Position numbers and translations under genes: made by a program. Positions 31,255-42,309 of a stretch of DNA of 42,309 bases are shown in pieces; position 1 is the first letter of the stretch; every line of letters begins with the position of its first letter. Origin of the DNA: Trichinella spiralis. Lineage: Eukaryota > Nematoda > Enoplea > Trichinellida > Trichinellidae. The notes under the pieces were generated by a model. It was not told the origin of the DNA. It did no database searches and was given only the letters and a program-made list of their open reading frames with translations. The stretch spans positions 10,912,592 to 10,954,900 of the forward strand of contig CM012953.1 in NCBI GenBank assembly GCA_000181795.3. Direction: 5' to 3'.

Positions 31255-32930
31255 ATGATTGACGGCAATAACAGCAGTGATGATGAAGAATTTAAAAGAA
31301 AATGGAATTCATTCAGAGAGCCTCCTAAACCGTTCAACTTTGAGCAATGCGTGGAAGTAAAATAATTTTTCACTGTTTTAATTTGCTATATATCATTAAA
31401 TTTAATTTTCTTTTTTGGGAAATTGAATCACATCCTGCGTTTATGAAACAACTGCCTGAAGATGACAAACCCATGTCTGAAGCTATGCAAGCGCTGCAAG
31501 CTCTGAAATACGGTTCAGATCAGCCGCCTGAAGGTACAATGAAAATTTACAAAATTGTATTATTATTATTAAACTTCTTGTTAAATGTACATCTTTGGAA
31601 TTGTTTCAGAATTGGCTATGGAATACAAGATAGATGGAAATGAGTGGTTTTTGAAAGGCAAGTACGACACTGCAATAAAGAGCTACACGGAAGGAATAAA
31701 ATTGCACTGTTCGGACAAAAATCTCAACAGCATTCTTTACGCTAACAGGGGAGCTGCGCATTTTTTATTAAGTAAAATTTCTCTTCAAATCATTGAATAT
31801 CAAATATGATTAAATTTGAATAATTTTAGAAAATTTTCGTTCATGCCTTAAAGATTGCAGTCGAGCGAAAATGTTAAATCCTACTCACAAGAAAGCGATC
31901 AAACGAGGTGTGAAGAAGTTGATTCATTCAAACAGATTGTGAAAAAGAAAAAAATGCTCCAAGTTTTTTCGTTTTCCAGGCGTTCAGTGCTTGATTTCAC
32001 TGGGTGAATTCGACGCAGCATTCGACTGGCTTCAAGAACTGAAAGCACAAGCTTCTTCTGACAGTGAGCTGGACGAGATGAAGTCGTTGGAAACGGCCAT
32101 TGCAGAACAACGCAACGCACGCTTTGAATTGGAAAAGTTGAGAGAGCGTGAAGCTGAAAAAGAAGCCACCGAAAGCACTTCACTTTTTCTCGCACTGACG
32201 GTCCGTCCGTTTCATTATTATTATTATTATTATTATTAAACTTTGTGATTGTGATAATTTAAATTTATTTCTATCTCTTTTTTCCATTTTCAGCACAGGC
32301 GAGTGAAATTCAAAGGGAAGAAGCTGCAGTTGGGGAATTTCAAAGTTGCCGATTTTGAAGTTCCTCTGCTGGCCGAATCTTGTAGAGTTCACCTGAAGGA
32401 TGGGTTCCTGTTGTGGCCCGTTCTTTTCAGAAATGCGGAACACGAGTCGTTGGGTTTGATCAAAGATTTTCATGAACAATTGAAGTAGTCGAATTGTAAT
32501 AATTTCAGTCAAATTGAATTTACCTCTTTTTTGTTGCAATCAGATTTGAAGAACAATTGCAAGAGATGGCCAAAGAAGATCCATTCTACAATCCTCTTGA
32601 TGTTGAAGTACAAATTTTTCTCCACTTAAACTGTTTCTTGTTTGTGGAAAATATTTGCATGAAATTATTTTCAGCTTTATTTTTACTCATGTTTGGAACC
32701 GGATACGTTGGTGTTTGTGCCGTTGGGACAGAAACTGGGTGCCGCTCTAAGTCATGAACAGTAAGAGTGTATCTGGTCGATTTGCGAACGTTCACTTTAC
32801 TATACTTAACGTCGTCAATTTATTTTTCAGCTATGAAATTTCCGACAACTTGCCCGATTTTTATTGCATCAACAAAACGACTTCGTATCATGCACAATTT
32901 TTGACAGGAATGAAAGTTATACATTTCTGA
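31255..32930 (+). CDS. TTC4: TTC4/CNS1-like TPR co-chaperone
   Basis: Co-chaperone that links HSP90 and HSP70 through a TPR domain. Nine exons: 31255-31356, 31419-31533, 31610-31771, 31830-31907, 31980-32200, 32294-32484, 32544-32607, 32675-32760 and 32831-32930 (1119 nt, 372 aa; human 387). The N-terminal HPAFM block is typical of the family. Three TPRs follow: YKIDGNEWFLKGKYDTAIKS, then SILYANRGAAHFLLKNFRS, then KKAIKRGVQCLISLGEFDAA. The carboxylate-clamp residues that bind the EEVD tail (Lys and Asn in KIDGN, Asn in YANRG, Lys and Arg in KAIKRG) are present. A charged helix and the C-terminal wheel domain follow (FLLWPVLFRNAE; human LSWPVLFLYPE). Intron 1 must end in GG, not AG (see findings). 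A TTCAG acceptor-like site lies one base before the start codon. Confidence 0.92.
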
Positions 32931-33849
32931 TAAAATGACTTTAAACTTTATTTTATTGCAATTAAATTTAAGGCGCAGCAAAATTTCGGTTTTTGTTTGT
33001 TGCCTTTGGCTGTATCTGTTAAGTTTCCTTTTGCTGCGTGAAAAACAAATTTATTTAACGTTTTAAAAATTGAAAAGCAATTTCTCAAACGTCTTGTCAT
33101 ATTTACAACTCTACTGTTGCTTTGATGAAACATCAGAAAAGAGCCGAGTTAGGTGTTATTCATCTTTTTAAATGTTCAAACATTTTTATTAGATAAGATT
33201 TTTTTATTTACAGATGCAAGCTTCAAGTGAAAATTGTTTCTCAATCATTCACACGTGTCAGTGATGATATTTGAGGATAGATTAATTACGTAGACAAGTT
33301 GAGAGAAAACCAAATACTTCCAATCAAGCTTTTAGATGGGAAGTACAATATGATTATAATAAGCGAGTTTTGCCATTGGCATTGCTCATACAAACTGTTG
33401 TCAGCTGCTTGCGTGGCGATAAATAATATGATAAGAAAAGCATAAATTATTCATCGAAAGTCCATTCAACTCGACGACGTCAACTACGCATTTGTTTAAT
33501 ATAAATACATATGCGAATCGCATGTCGACGTAAAATTGGACATTTCGAAGAAGCGGTTGTTCCGTAAACATTTCCGAAAAGTATGAGTTATTATTATTTC
33601 ATTGAATGTTTGTTTTTTTTTGACAATTTACTTTTGATTATTGATTTTTCAAATAAGTAAGATTGAATGCAAATTACTGTATGGAAATTAAATTTTGACG
33701 TGTTAAATTATTGACAACGATCAGTTGCAAAAATAAAACAAATTCCTTTCATACTGTAATTCTTGTGCCTGAATATTAGGCTACGGTACATTTCCATTTA
33801 AGTGTCATCTGAAGTTGTTGACAAGTCGGAAACAAAAGATACGGTCGTA
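32931..33849. other. intergenic region between TTC4 and the nucleoside transporter
   Basis: No gene seen. It holds the TTC4 3' UTR and the upstream part of the transporter gene. An acceptor-like ATTTCCATTTAAG ends at 33801, 48 bases before the transporter ATG. Confidence 0.45.
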
Positions 33850-35196
33850 ATGGCAAACTCGACGCTTCAACGCAGTCGTGCTGATTCGAAAGATCGTCTC
33901 AATCTGATATACATGTTGTTCGTTTTGAACGGCATCGGCACACTGCTTCCTTGGAACATGTTCATCAACGCGCAGAGCTATTTCACCAAATTCAAATTTG
34001 CCGACGCTCCTGAATACGCCAACCATTTCCTCGCCTGCGTCGGCATATGCGCTCAAGTTCCCAATTTGTTGTTCAACTTGTTGAACGTGTTTTTGCCGTC
34101 GAAATCCGGCATCGGCCTTCGAGTGTTGGGTTCGCAGGCTGTTATTGCCGCAGTGCTGCTTCTTTCGGCCATACTTCCCACGGTGGACAGCTCCAACTGG
34201 GTGGACTTGTTTTTCTTTATCACCATGGTCTCTGTGGTGCTGGTCAACTCTGCCGTCGGCATTTATCAGAATTCACTATTCGCCCTGTCGGCCGACTTCC
34301 CCATGCGCTACAGCAACGCCGTTGTGATCGGCTCCAACTTGAGCGGCTCTTTGACCTCGGTACTCTACCTGATCAGCTTGGTTGTCAGTCCCAGCTATCC
34401 GGTCGCGGCGACCGTCTACTTCATCACCGCGTTGCTTGTCATTCTCTGCTGCATGTTCGCATTTCAATTATCCTGCCGTTGGAACCACTTTTTCCGCCTC
34501 CACTCCTCACTGGCCAATGCCACGACGGTCGACAATTGTCGCCTGCTGACCACGAGTCGATCGTCGATTTGCACCGCTCTGCGCGCCCAGTGCAAGCAGT
34601 ACTACGACGTGTTCAAAAAGCTCAAGCTGCAACTGTTCAACATCTACTTTCTGTTTTTGGTCTCGTTGGCCGTGTTCCCGGCTCTGAGCGGTGGCGTTGA
34701 GCCGATCTCGACCGACTCTATGCCTCTGGCGCCACGCTACTTCTCGGCCGTGTGCTGCTTTTTGACATTCAACTTGTTCGCCTTGTTCGGCAACCTCGCC
34801 AGTGCTTGGATTCACCTCCCGCTGAGTGACCGTTGGCTCTCGTTGGCGATCTCGTCGCGTGTGCTCTTCGTACCGTTTTTCATGTTCTGCAACTTCCTGC
34901 CCAAGCAACGGACCCTGGCGGTGCTGGTGCGCAACGACTGGCTCTACGTGACAATGCACGCGCTGTTGGCGTTCACATCCGGATACTTTTCCAGCTTGCT
35001 GATGATGCGCATCCCACGTTCGGTGGAGCCGTCAAAGTCGCGCGTTGCGGCCATGCTGGCGACGTTTTTTCTCGTCTTCGGCATCTTCTGCGGCGTGCAC
35101 GTCAGCTTGTTCCTCACCTACGCGGTCGAACACCTCGGACCTTGCATGCCGGCTCTCGAAACGAACCACACCGAGGTGCTCTGTGGACAATTGTAA
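33850..35196 (+). CDS. Equilibrative nucleoside transporter (SLC29/ENT family)
   Basis: Membrane carrier for facilitated nucleoside (and often nucleobase) uptake. A single uninterrupted exon of 448 aa, close to human ENT1 (456). TM1 carries the ENT hallmark GIGTLLPWNMFI followed by YFTKF. TM4/TM5 hold small-residue packing motifs (NSAVGIYQNSLF, IGSNLSGSLTSVLYL), and a later helix keeps the family R-V-L-F-V-P-F-F-M-F-C-N pattern. About eleven hydrophobic segments are visible, with a long hydrophilic loop in the middle (about residues 225-265), as in ENTs. The frame is open upstream to 33802 through a GTG, but the first ATG is at 33850. The gene is C-rich at third codon positions, unlike its AT-rich setting, and lacks introns, unlike neighbours such as TTC4. 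Retroposition or plain intron loss could explain this. Confidence 0.93.
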   Translation: MANSTLQRSRADSKDRLNLIYMLFVLNGIGTLLPWNMFINAQSYFTKFKFADAPEYANHFLACVGICAQVPNLLFNLLNVFLPSKSGIGLRVLGSQAVIAAVLLLSAILPTVDSSNWVDLFFFITMVSVVLVNSAVGIYQNSLFALSADFPMRYSNAVVIGSNLSGSLTSVLYLISLVVSPSYPVAATVYFITALLVILCCMFAFQLSCRWNHFFRLHSSLANATTVDNCRLLTTSRSSICTALRAQCKQYYDVFKKLKLQLFNIYFLFLVSLAVFPALSGGVEPISTDSMPLAPRYFSAVCCFLTFNLFALFGNLASAWIHLPLSDRWLSLAISSRVLFVPFFMFCNFLPKQRTLAVLVRNDWLYVTMHALLAFTSGYFSSLLMMRIPRSVEPSKSRVAAMLATFFLVFGIFCGVHVSLFLTYAVEHLGPCMPALETNHTEVLCGQL

Positions 35197-38100
35197 ATTC
35201 TGTTCCAGATCATTTTGGTCGACTTTGTTTTTTTTCACAATAGTACAGCAATAGTCCACGTGTAAATCTTTTTCCGTTTGTTTGTTTGTTTGTATGCATG
35301 CCTGCTTTTCTTCTCTATGTATGCTTTTCTGGGCTTATCAATTTTTATCGATTTACGATGATTAATATTCAAAGAAAAGTGCACAATTTTCGATTGATAA
35401 CGATATCAAAAGAAATTGTTGCACCATTTTGAGGTGTGTTCAGTGTAGAAATGGCAATAGAAAAGGTCAAATTCCCCCCAAGAAAAAAAAGAAAAGTGGA
35501 AATCTCTCAACTGCTGTTAAAGGAGAACAACAGAACGCTATGGCCTGGAATCGATCTGATTTGATCTGTTTGATGCAAATTAATGACGGAGGATGACCTA
35601 ATGAAAGCGGGTCGAATTTGAAAGCCTGATAATTGATTCGACAACTTTCGGACAGAGTTGTCCAGTGGAAATATTGAATCGGCTTCGTGCGTCTTGTACA
35701 TGAACCGAATTGAACAGCAAGATCGAAAAAGCAGAGCCTGGACTAGCAGCTAGCTAGAACTTGAAGTCGTACTGTACAAGAGGCCTGGATGAGAGCGGTC
35801 AACGAGATGCTACCAGTGGCAGAATAATGATCGTTACGTATCTCCAATTCAAATTTCACACGGTACGGTACGGGAAAATTCGAATGCAATCCAATACTTG
35901 TCACTTTTCTCATCATCCAGCCTATGGAAACTGCTCGTCGCATGGAACAAATTCACCACACATATATGGTCAACACTGAGAATTATCCACATTTTCAGTA
36001 TTTGTTTCAGACAATAATAGGAATAAATTGATTGAAAATATTGCTGATCATTGAAATTCAATTCGCAAACAACACGGTAACTGTTTTTAATACAAATTTT
36101 TAACAGGAATATATAAATATATTTATTTATTTAAAAAAGAAAAAGTAAAAAATTACTTTTTAAATTAAATTATTTACGTTGATTACAAGTGTGCAATGAA
36201 ATTATTTTGCTGCTTGCTTGTCGTGATAATTTATTTATAAAAGATTTTTTTGGATTTTTAAAAATTTCTGTCAAAGAACGAAAGCACAAGTTTGTGTTAG
36301 AATAAACTTGGAAAATAAAGATGACTATGGAAATTTTAGAAAAAACAACTGAGCCCAGATGTTGCAGTTTTACAGCTTTTTCCATAAATTTAATAGAACA
36401 ATTGCAAACGAAAATATATTTCACAAACAATAAAATTGATTGATTTTCAATTTGAACGACAACAGCAAAACGCGTTTGTTTGTTGATTCGGTTGGTTCAG
36501 CTTATAGCAGTAGCAGACGACATTTTTTCTTGGAATGGGTAAATTGAAGAATAAAAGATATTCCAAATCTTTGGACCATCTGCTTCAATCTGAACAATCA
36601 GCAGCAGCAGCAGCAGGTTGGTGAGAGAAAGCTTGATGTCTGTTTGTTGTTTTGGGCATTGGCGAGCTTATTTGACATTAACGTTGCTTTGTTTTTGTTT
36701 TCCACAATTATTATTCGTATGTTTTTTTTGTGTTTGTGAAAAATTGAACATTAATTCGTGATCATCAAATATGAGTCGACTTCCGCCACAGTTGTACACT
36801 GTACACACTGTATTTCAACAGTGTCAAGTGTACAGTAAATTCAGAATTGCAATTAGTTGGAGCAGCAGGGTAAATGCAAAACTGTCGTTTGAATTGCCAT
36901 GGATAGCGGATATCACGAATGCTTATTTTTAATAGAAAAAATTCTATTTAAAATTGTTTTTCATATCGAAAATTAATATTCAAATGCAACATCCCTCTTT
37001 TTGCACAGCTCTCACAAATAGACTTTCATCAATTTAAACGAAGGCAGTGAATATTGTGTTAATTTGTTTTTTCATAATTTTATTTTAAATTTCATATTTG
37101 TTTTAATTTCTCAGCTGTTCCTATTTAAAATCTCTTTAGAGCAAATTTACACAACACATTAGACAAGAATTACATTAAAAAAAATAAAAATTTTCGTCGT
37201 TTTCATCGTAATAAACGTCTTTCTGCTTTGACGATATTTCTATTACGGCAGATTTTTTCCTTGCGTTCTTTTTTATCGGTATAAAAATGTTATTACTTCT
37301 AATTTCAGTATAATTTGATCTCATTAAAATGCTTTTTTATCTGCGTCGACATCATTTCATCACCTGATAATTTTTAATATCTCATTACTTAATGTTTCTC
37401 ATCCGTGAATAATTCCAATATTCATTTGATGATTCTTTCATTTATTGAAATTTTTCATTTAGTATTTTAAACTTTTACTATATTATTTTGAGAAGTTTTA
37501 TTATCATTTATTTAAATATTTCGTTGTAATGTTTTTGTCATATTATAAGGTTAACGAGTCAACAGCAGCTTATGTTACACGTTGCAGTACATAAAAATTT
37601 TCAACGAATAATGCTGATACGATGGAGCAACATGAAAAATAGTGGCAGTCAAGGTATCCTTAAAAGAGGATTATGTTTACTCAAATTAATCATTTTACCT
37701 TAATCAGGTTGAGCATAAAAATAAAGTCTGATTTTAATAAGCAAAATCTGCATTTCCTGCGTTAATCCCATTTGAATTGTAAGTTATATACTCAGAAAAC
37801 GATGTTGCAGATGATGAAATAAATGTCTACTATTAAACTGACATACACGCAACGGAAAGTAAAATATATGGAAACTAAGTCCATTCTTGTTTCATTCTGT
37901 ACCAAAATCTGACGACTGATGAAAATTATGCAGTTTCACTGTTCATTATTACACAAATATTTATATGCTAACACACTGCAAAAAATGGTGAAATTTACAT
38001 CTGTGCAACTGTGTGATATTTATTACTACGAAAAACAAACAAGCACCACAACAGCTGCGCTGATAATATGGAAAATGTTGCTTTTGTTATATTTTGATAT

Positions 38101-40518
38101 GCAAGCTATCAAAAGAACAAATATTATGTAAATAAAAAAGAAACAATTACAAAGAAATGTTTCAGCAGATAAAACTGCTTTCGTGAAATTCACAATACCA
38201 CCTTGTTGCAATTTCTAATTATTAGTTTGATCAACCCTTGACTAGCATCATTAATACAAAATAATGTCAAAAGGGGATACTTTTATTCTCAACATAGTAA
38301 GAGTAATTTTTATTAAAAAAATTAAAATTTCATCTACTTGAACAGAAAGAAAAAAAATTTATCAACACATTGTAAAATTGTGAAAATTGTTTCAACACTT
38401 GAACTTAACCACTTGCAATATTTCATTTTATGCATTCTGTTTAAAATCCCTTTTAGCAAACAGAATTGAAAAACAAATTTCGAGCTATTTGATATAAAGT
38501 AAAACATTTTATATGAGAACAAAAGCGATTTTCTCAGTGTAGTTAAATGCATTCAGCTGCTCACAATGGCCTCTACTTGTTGTTTCTGCTGAACAACTGC
38601 TTTGTACAATGCTTAAAGTTTTTGAATGCTTAGTTGCATCAGCTTAACAATTGCGCATAATAAATCAACACAACAATGGACTTGTTACTTTCTGCATTAA
38701 TCAATGACAGAAATGTTTGGAGACATGAAAAACAGCTTGGCTAATTTGCTGCTTCTTGAAAAATGAACGTTTATGCATGTTACAATTTATTCTAGTTAAA
38801 TAATAAAATGCCTAACAAAATAAGATTTTCATCAAAAATTTTCCCAATAATAAACAGCTATTTTCATTTTTCTCCAAATATCATTGAAACAAATGTGTAT
38901 AATATCTTGAGAAAAACAAAAAATCTGTTTTCACTTCATTGCCCTTCAAAGTGTCGCCTTCAACAATATCACTTCAAATTTATTGCAGAACAATGTAATT
39001 TATATTGATAAAAAATAAATATCTGAATTTTTTATCAAACCTCCTTTTTAGAGATAATTCCACTACTTAAAATGGGCGTAAAAAATAAGTATCTGAAAAC
39101 CTATTGCAAAAGATGCAAGAATGGAAACAAATTTCTGCATTACATATTGCTAAAAGTAAAAATTATTTAAAAAATTATCAATTTGATAATAACAATGCAT
39201 GTATTATGAACCTTTACAATTAAAGCGTCATATTTTATTGAAAGTAATAACATAAATTTTATATCTTCAATTAAACATTACAAACGTTAAATGTTTCAAG
39301 AATTATTTCACTCGGTTTTCAGAAAATGTTCTGATTATTAATTAAAAATTTGCATTCTGCTATTCCATTCCATAAAGCAATTCGTTCAAAGAACAAATAG
39401 AAATAATGAATTACGTGTTAATAATTTCTTAACTTTCATTATCCAAATTATGCATTATATTCATTTTGAGCACATTTTTCAAATATACATATACAACAGA
39501 TGCACAGATTTTTTGTTGATACTTTTAAGTTACTGTTTTTTGTTGGTCTTCAACAGTTAGAATGCCATTAGCTGATAATTTCTATTTCATTAGCTACTAG
39601 CAGTTAATGATGAATCATTACATTATTTTACGTTTCATAGGCCAAAATATTTCTATTACAATTTTCATAACTTTAAAGTTGAATTTCTAATTCAAATTTT
39701 TATTAAAATTTTTTATGTCACTTTTGTTTTGTTACTTGGGAAATTATTCATTTCTAATATTTGTTTTGAAAGGAGAATAGCCTACAGCTATACATAGCGA
39801 GAGTCAACATCAAGCGTTGTTTGCTCAAATAACTGGAAAAAGCACGTGACTTAGCCAGCGTTGTTTGCTTAGACGTTTATAATAAGCATGTATGAAAATG
39901 TGTTTTCGTTCCGGGCAAAAACATCGCATGATATAGATACAAAATTTTTTGTGCATTAGATTACACATGCACAATTTAGTCTGTTATTCATTCAATCAAA
40001 TTAATTAAAAATATAAATGTGGAACAAATATTTAACATACAAATCAGTAGACGCTCTGTGATGCAATCGCGTAATACTAAATAGCATTAGCGAAGTGTAT
40101 GGAAATAAGTAACAAGTATTCACGGAAATTCGATATTTGCAGGGATGCCTTAACGTTTATGTTGCAGGTCAACTCCCTTCAAGCCCATGCTGGGTAAGCC
40201 AAGGAAATAGTATCTTTTATCCTACACCATAAGTTAGGATGAACAAATAATGAGAATTTAATTATTACATTGATATTAATATCTTAATCGAACTGAAAAA
40301 AATTAGTTTCAATAACCTAATTCAAGATATACCTTATTTACAAAACAAACAAATATCAACGGTGAATTTATTAACAGTAAAATTATTTGAAAGCATCTTC
40401 AACGGCATTAACATCAACAGCAGTTACAATTCAAGCATATATAATGTTACGCAAAAATAAGCATCAGTGCTAACGGTGTAGGTGGCGCCACTTGTCACTG
40501 TGAATAAAGTTAGTTGTC
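35197..40518. other. long non-coding stretch
   Basis: No supported gene. It contains a (TTTG)n run near 35276-35294, a CAG/AGC run at about 36601-36617, an imperfect inverted repeat around TGTACAC at 36794-36835 and AT-rich low-complexity sequence. Open frames such as 35507-35701, 36170-36430, 37919-38131 and 38808-39008 show no recognisable motifs. Confidence 0.5.
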
Positions 40519-41765
40519 ATGACGACCTTCAATCCAATCATGACTAACGCTAGAGGTACGGCGTCGATGACAACCAATAGAATATTTACACAATATTATA
40601 AAAGAACGCACCCAAGCAATGACAAAGCAGTCTATGGAGAATGTGCGTATTTCTTGGTCAGTGTGTTTGGTGATTGTTCCTCCTGGCTAATAGATGTATA
40701 ACAGTGATTGTTCCCCTACTTTGGTTATGACAGGACGCGGTGTACCAAACACTACAGAGAACGGCACAGAGAAAGCTTGATGCCGACCTCCCTAAGAAAA
40801 TCTTTAAAGAACCTGCCATATTACGGCTGTTATTATCGTTGAGAAGAATTTACATTATCAGCATTCTTTGAAACGACTCACTGTGTCAATGCGCTGTGTG
40901 ATGTTTGTCAGCGAAACAGTCCCTAAGCGTCAGTATGGGCAAGTAGATTTCTGGATACAGAAATCATCGAGGAACTAAAAGAAATTTGGCTACCAGCTTA
41001 CGTTGGTGAAGAAGAAGAAGGAGAAGAAACAGAAGAGGATGAATGATGACGAACATTTCGCCCAAATGAAAATGTAACGAAGCTTGTGCATTGTCGTCGC
41101 ACATGTCAGCCCCTTCAAAGATTAATTCCTTAGAAAAAGGAAAATTCAAATGGAATTTGAAATGGCCATGATTTTGAGCAGAAAAAACAATGCAGGTGTT
41201 GCAAGCATAGGCATCCATTGCAGTAACAGGGATGCACACTGGAAAGCCATTTCGAAAGAAATGGCTGAATGTTAGAGAGGCGTGCAATGAACGGCATTAG
41301 CAATTGTTGCAAAGTCATTCTGAAGATTGGAACCAAAAATTAAAAGGTACGTTCAAAATTTCGGCAAGAAATTGAAACCTTCGTCAGCAGATATCACCAC
41401 CTGATGTCCACAACATCGATTTTATTTTTCCTGTAGAATCGACTCGATCAAAAATCAGACGCGACATTAATTAAAAATCAGCTGACAACAATGCGGAGCA
41501 TTAAGAAGAAATATGTGACACGCCCCGCTGTTCTTAGCAGTTGAATACGGTTTTCTGCTGTTCTCGATCCACTGGAGCACCGTGTATGACGAACTGTGGA
41601 TATAGAATTTGGAAAGATTGACCAGCACTTGCTTTTGGCTGGATGGTCCATGTTAGACAAAGAAGTCGAAAGTTCGAATGAACTCGCTGAATTCCAACGT
41701 CACTTCAACGCCCTGTTGGCAGATCGCAAGATCGAATCGCGCTGGACAGGGCACACGACTGTGTG
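40519..41765 (+). other. unassigned coding-like region
   Basis: This stretch is richer in G and C than its surroundings and has short runs of balanced, codon-like sequence on the plus strand. They include a frame from ATG 40519 that meets a donor-like GTCAGT at 40657; a frame from an acceptor-like ATGACAG (ending 40733) with a Lys/Leu/Arg-rich segment; a segment near 40960-41046 with an acidic end; and a final open piece at about 41595-41765 ending RWTGHTTV before a stop. I do not recognise the product. The stops between pieces suggest either a multi-exon gene with unclear splicing or a decayed gene or repeat. Confidence 0.3.
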
Positions 41766-42309
41766 AACATGCACTCGCCAACATGACGTTTTGCTGTTGT
41801 TATTTGCTATCTATTTCTGTCTGTATTAAATGATTACCTCTGACAGGAAAGCTATAATAAAAATAAAATTTTGAATTTTTTGCAAGTTTTATGCAGCATA
41901 TAAAAAATGAAAAAAATGTGACAGAAGTTTCATTTTACATTTAAATGAAGTGGAGTTTACACAAATGGTGCTTCATATTTGAGTTTTACAATCAAAAAAC
42001 TATTCTAATAAGTTCAATAAAGTTATTCATTTTTTATTGATCTTCGTATCTGAACAAATTCAATTGTCAGTTATATCACAAAAGTTATTTCATTCAACAA
42101 AATCAATTTATATGATTATTTGAATGATAGTTTACAATATAACTAGCCACTTCAAGCTAACCAGTTGAAGCAATTCAAAAAAATTGCAGAGGTACGGGTT
42201 ATCGATTTATATTTTAAGCGTTAATTTATTTCCTGTTGAAATTTATCAGGATTGGATGTTACCTTCCGGGTGTAATGGTCAGAATACTGAATAATCCTGC
42301 TTGAAAAAT
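41766..42309. other. AT-rich end of window
   Basis: AATAAA-like motifs occur at about 41857-41867, possibly the 3' end of whatever lies at 40.5-41.8 kb. An acceptor-like TTTATCAG at 42243-42250 precedes a short open piece at the window edge. Nothing is identified. Confidence 0.35.

Noticed and set aside
34047-34700. 217-codon alternative frame inside the transporter gene
   Set aside because: It is a shadow of the C-rich ENT coding frame with no motif of its own.
40900-40930. Retroelement integrase zinc-binding motif
   Set aside because: Only a short Cys-x-x-Cys stretch resembles it; the expected histidines and flanking domain are not seen and no terminal repeats were noticed.

Overview
This window is animal nuclear DNA. 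It is strongly AT-rich, its genes are split by many very short introns (about 50-130 bp), and it holds animal-specific genes such as engrailed and a p107/p130-type pocket protein. The engrailed homeodomain reads most like ecdysozoan versions. The compact introns, pyrimidine-AG sites just upstream of several start codons and one tight same-strand gene pair suggest a nematode, possibly an early-branching (enoplean) one. The species assignment is inference. No prokaryotic features, CRISPR arrays or intact tRNA genes were seen.

Left part (1-20.8 kb), gene-poor. One exon of a REEP/TB2-DP1 membrane-shaping protein lies at 433-710 (-). It is followed by three tRNA-like SINE units (0.89-1.33 kb), then a decayed piggyBac DNA transposon at 3866-5239 with TTAA target duplications and a broken transposase 3' end. 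The main gene here is engrailed (-, three exons, 9762-14088) with a 3.5 kb first intron. It is flanked by long non-coding DNA holding a few less AT-rich islands and PBX/MEIS-like sites, as expected around a developmental regulator.

Right part (20.8-35.2 kb), gene-dense. In order: RAD51D-like recombinase (-, seven exons); an intronless p107/p130 (RBL) pocket protein (+); TMEM129-like ER E3 ubiquitin ligase (-); ABRAXAS-family MPN scaffold (+); TTC4/CNS1 HSP90 co-chaperone (+, nine exons); and an intronless equilibrative nucleoside transporter (+). RAD51D/RBL and TMEM129/ABRAXAS are divergent pairs. Each shared upstream region carries the same 10-mer, ACTTCCGCAT, which resembles an ETS site. 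ABRAXAS and TTC4 lie 228 bp apart on the same strand, with a poly(A) signal then a splice-acceptor-like TTCAG directly before the TTC4 start: a candidate operon with spliced-leader trans-splicing.

Last part (35.2-42.3 kb): non-coding AT-rich DNA, then a less AT-rich stretch at about 40.5-41.8 kb with coding-like segments that I could not assign.

Functional theme: homologous recombination and ubiquitin-linked signalling (RAD51D, ABRAXAS), cell-cycle repression (RBL), ER protein quality control (TMEM129) and chaperoning (TTC4) sit side by side, with engrailed isolated in its own regulatory domain. Exon boundaries were assigned by hand from GT/AG sites, reading-frame phase and remembered family sequences. 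No alignment or transcript data were available.
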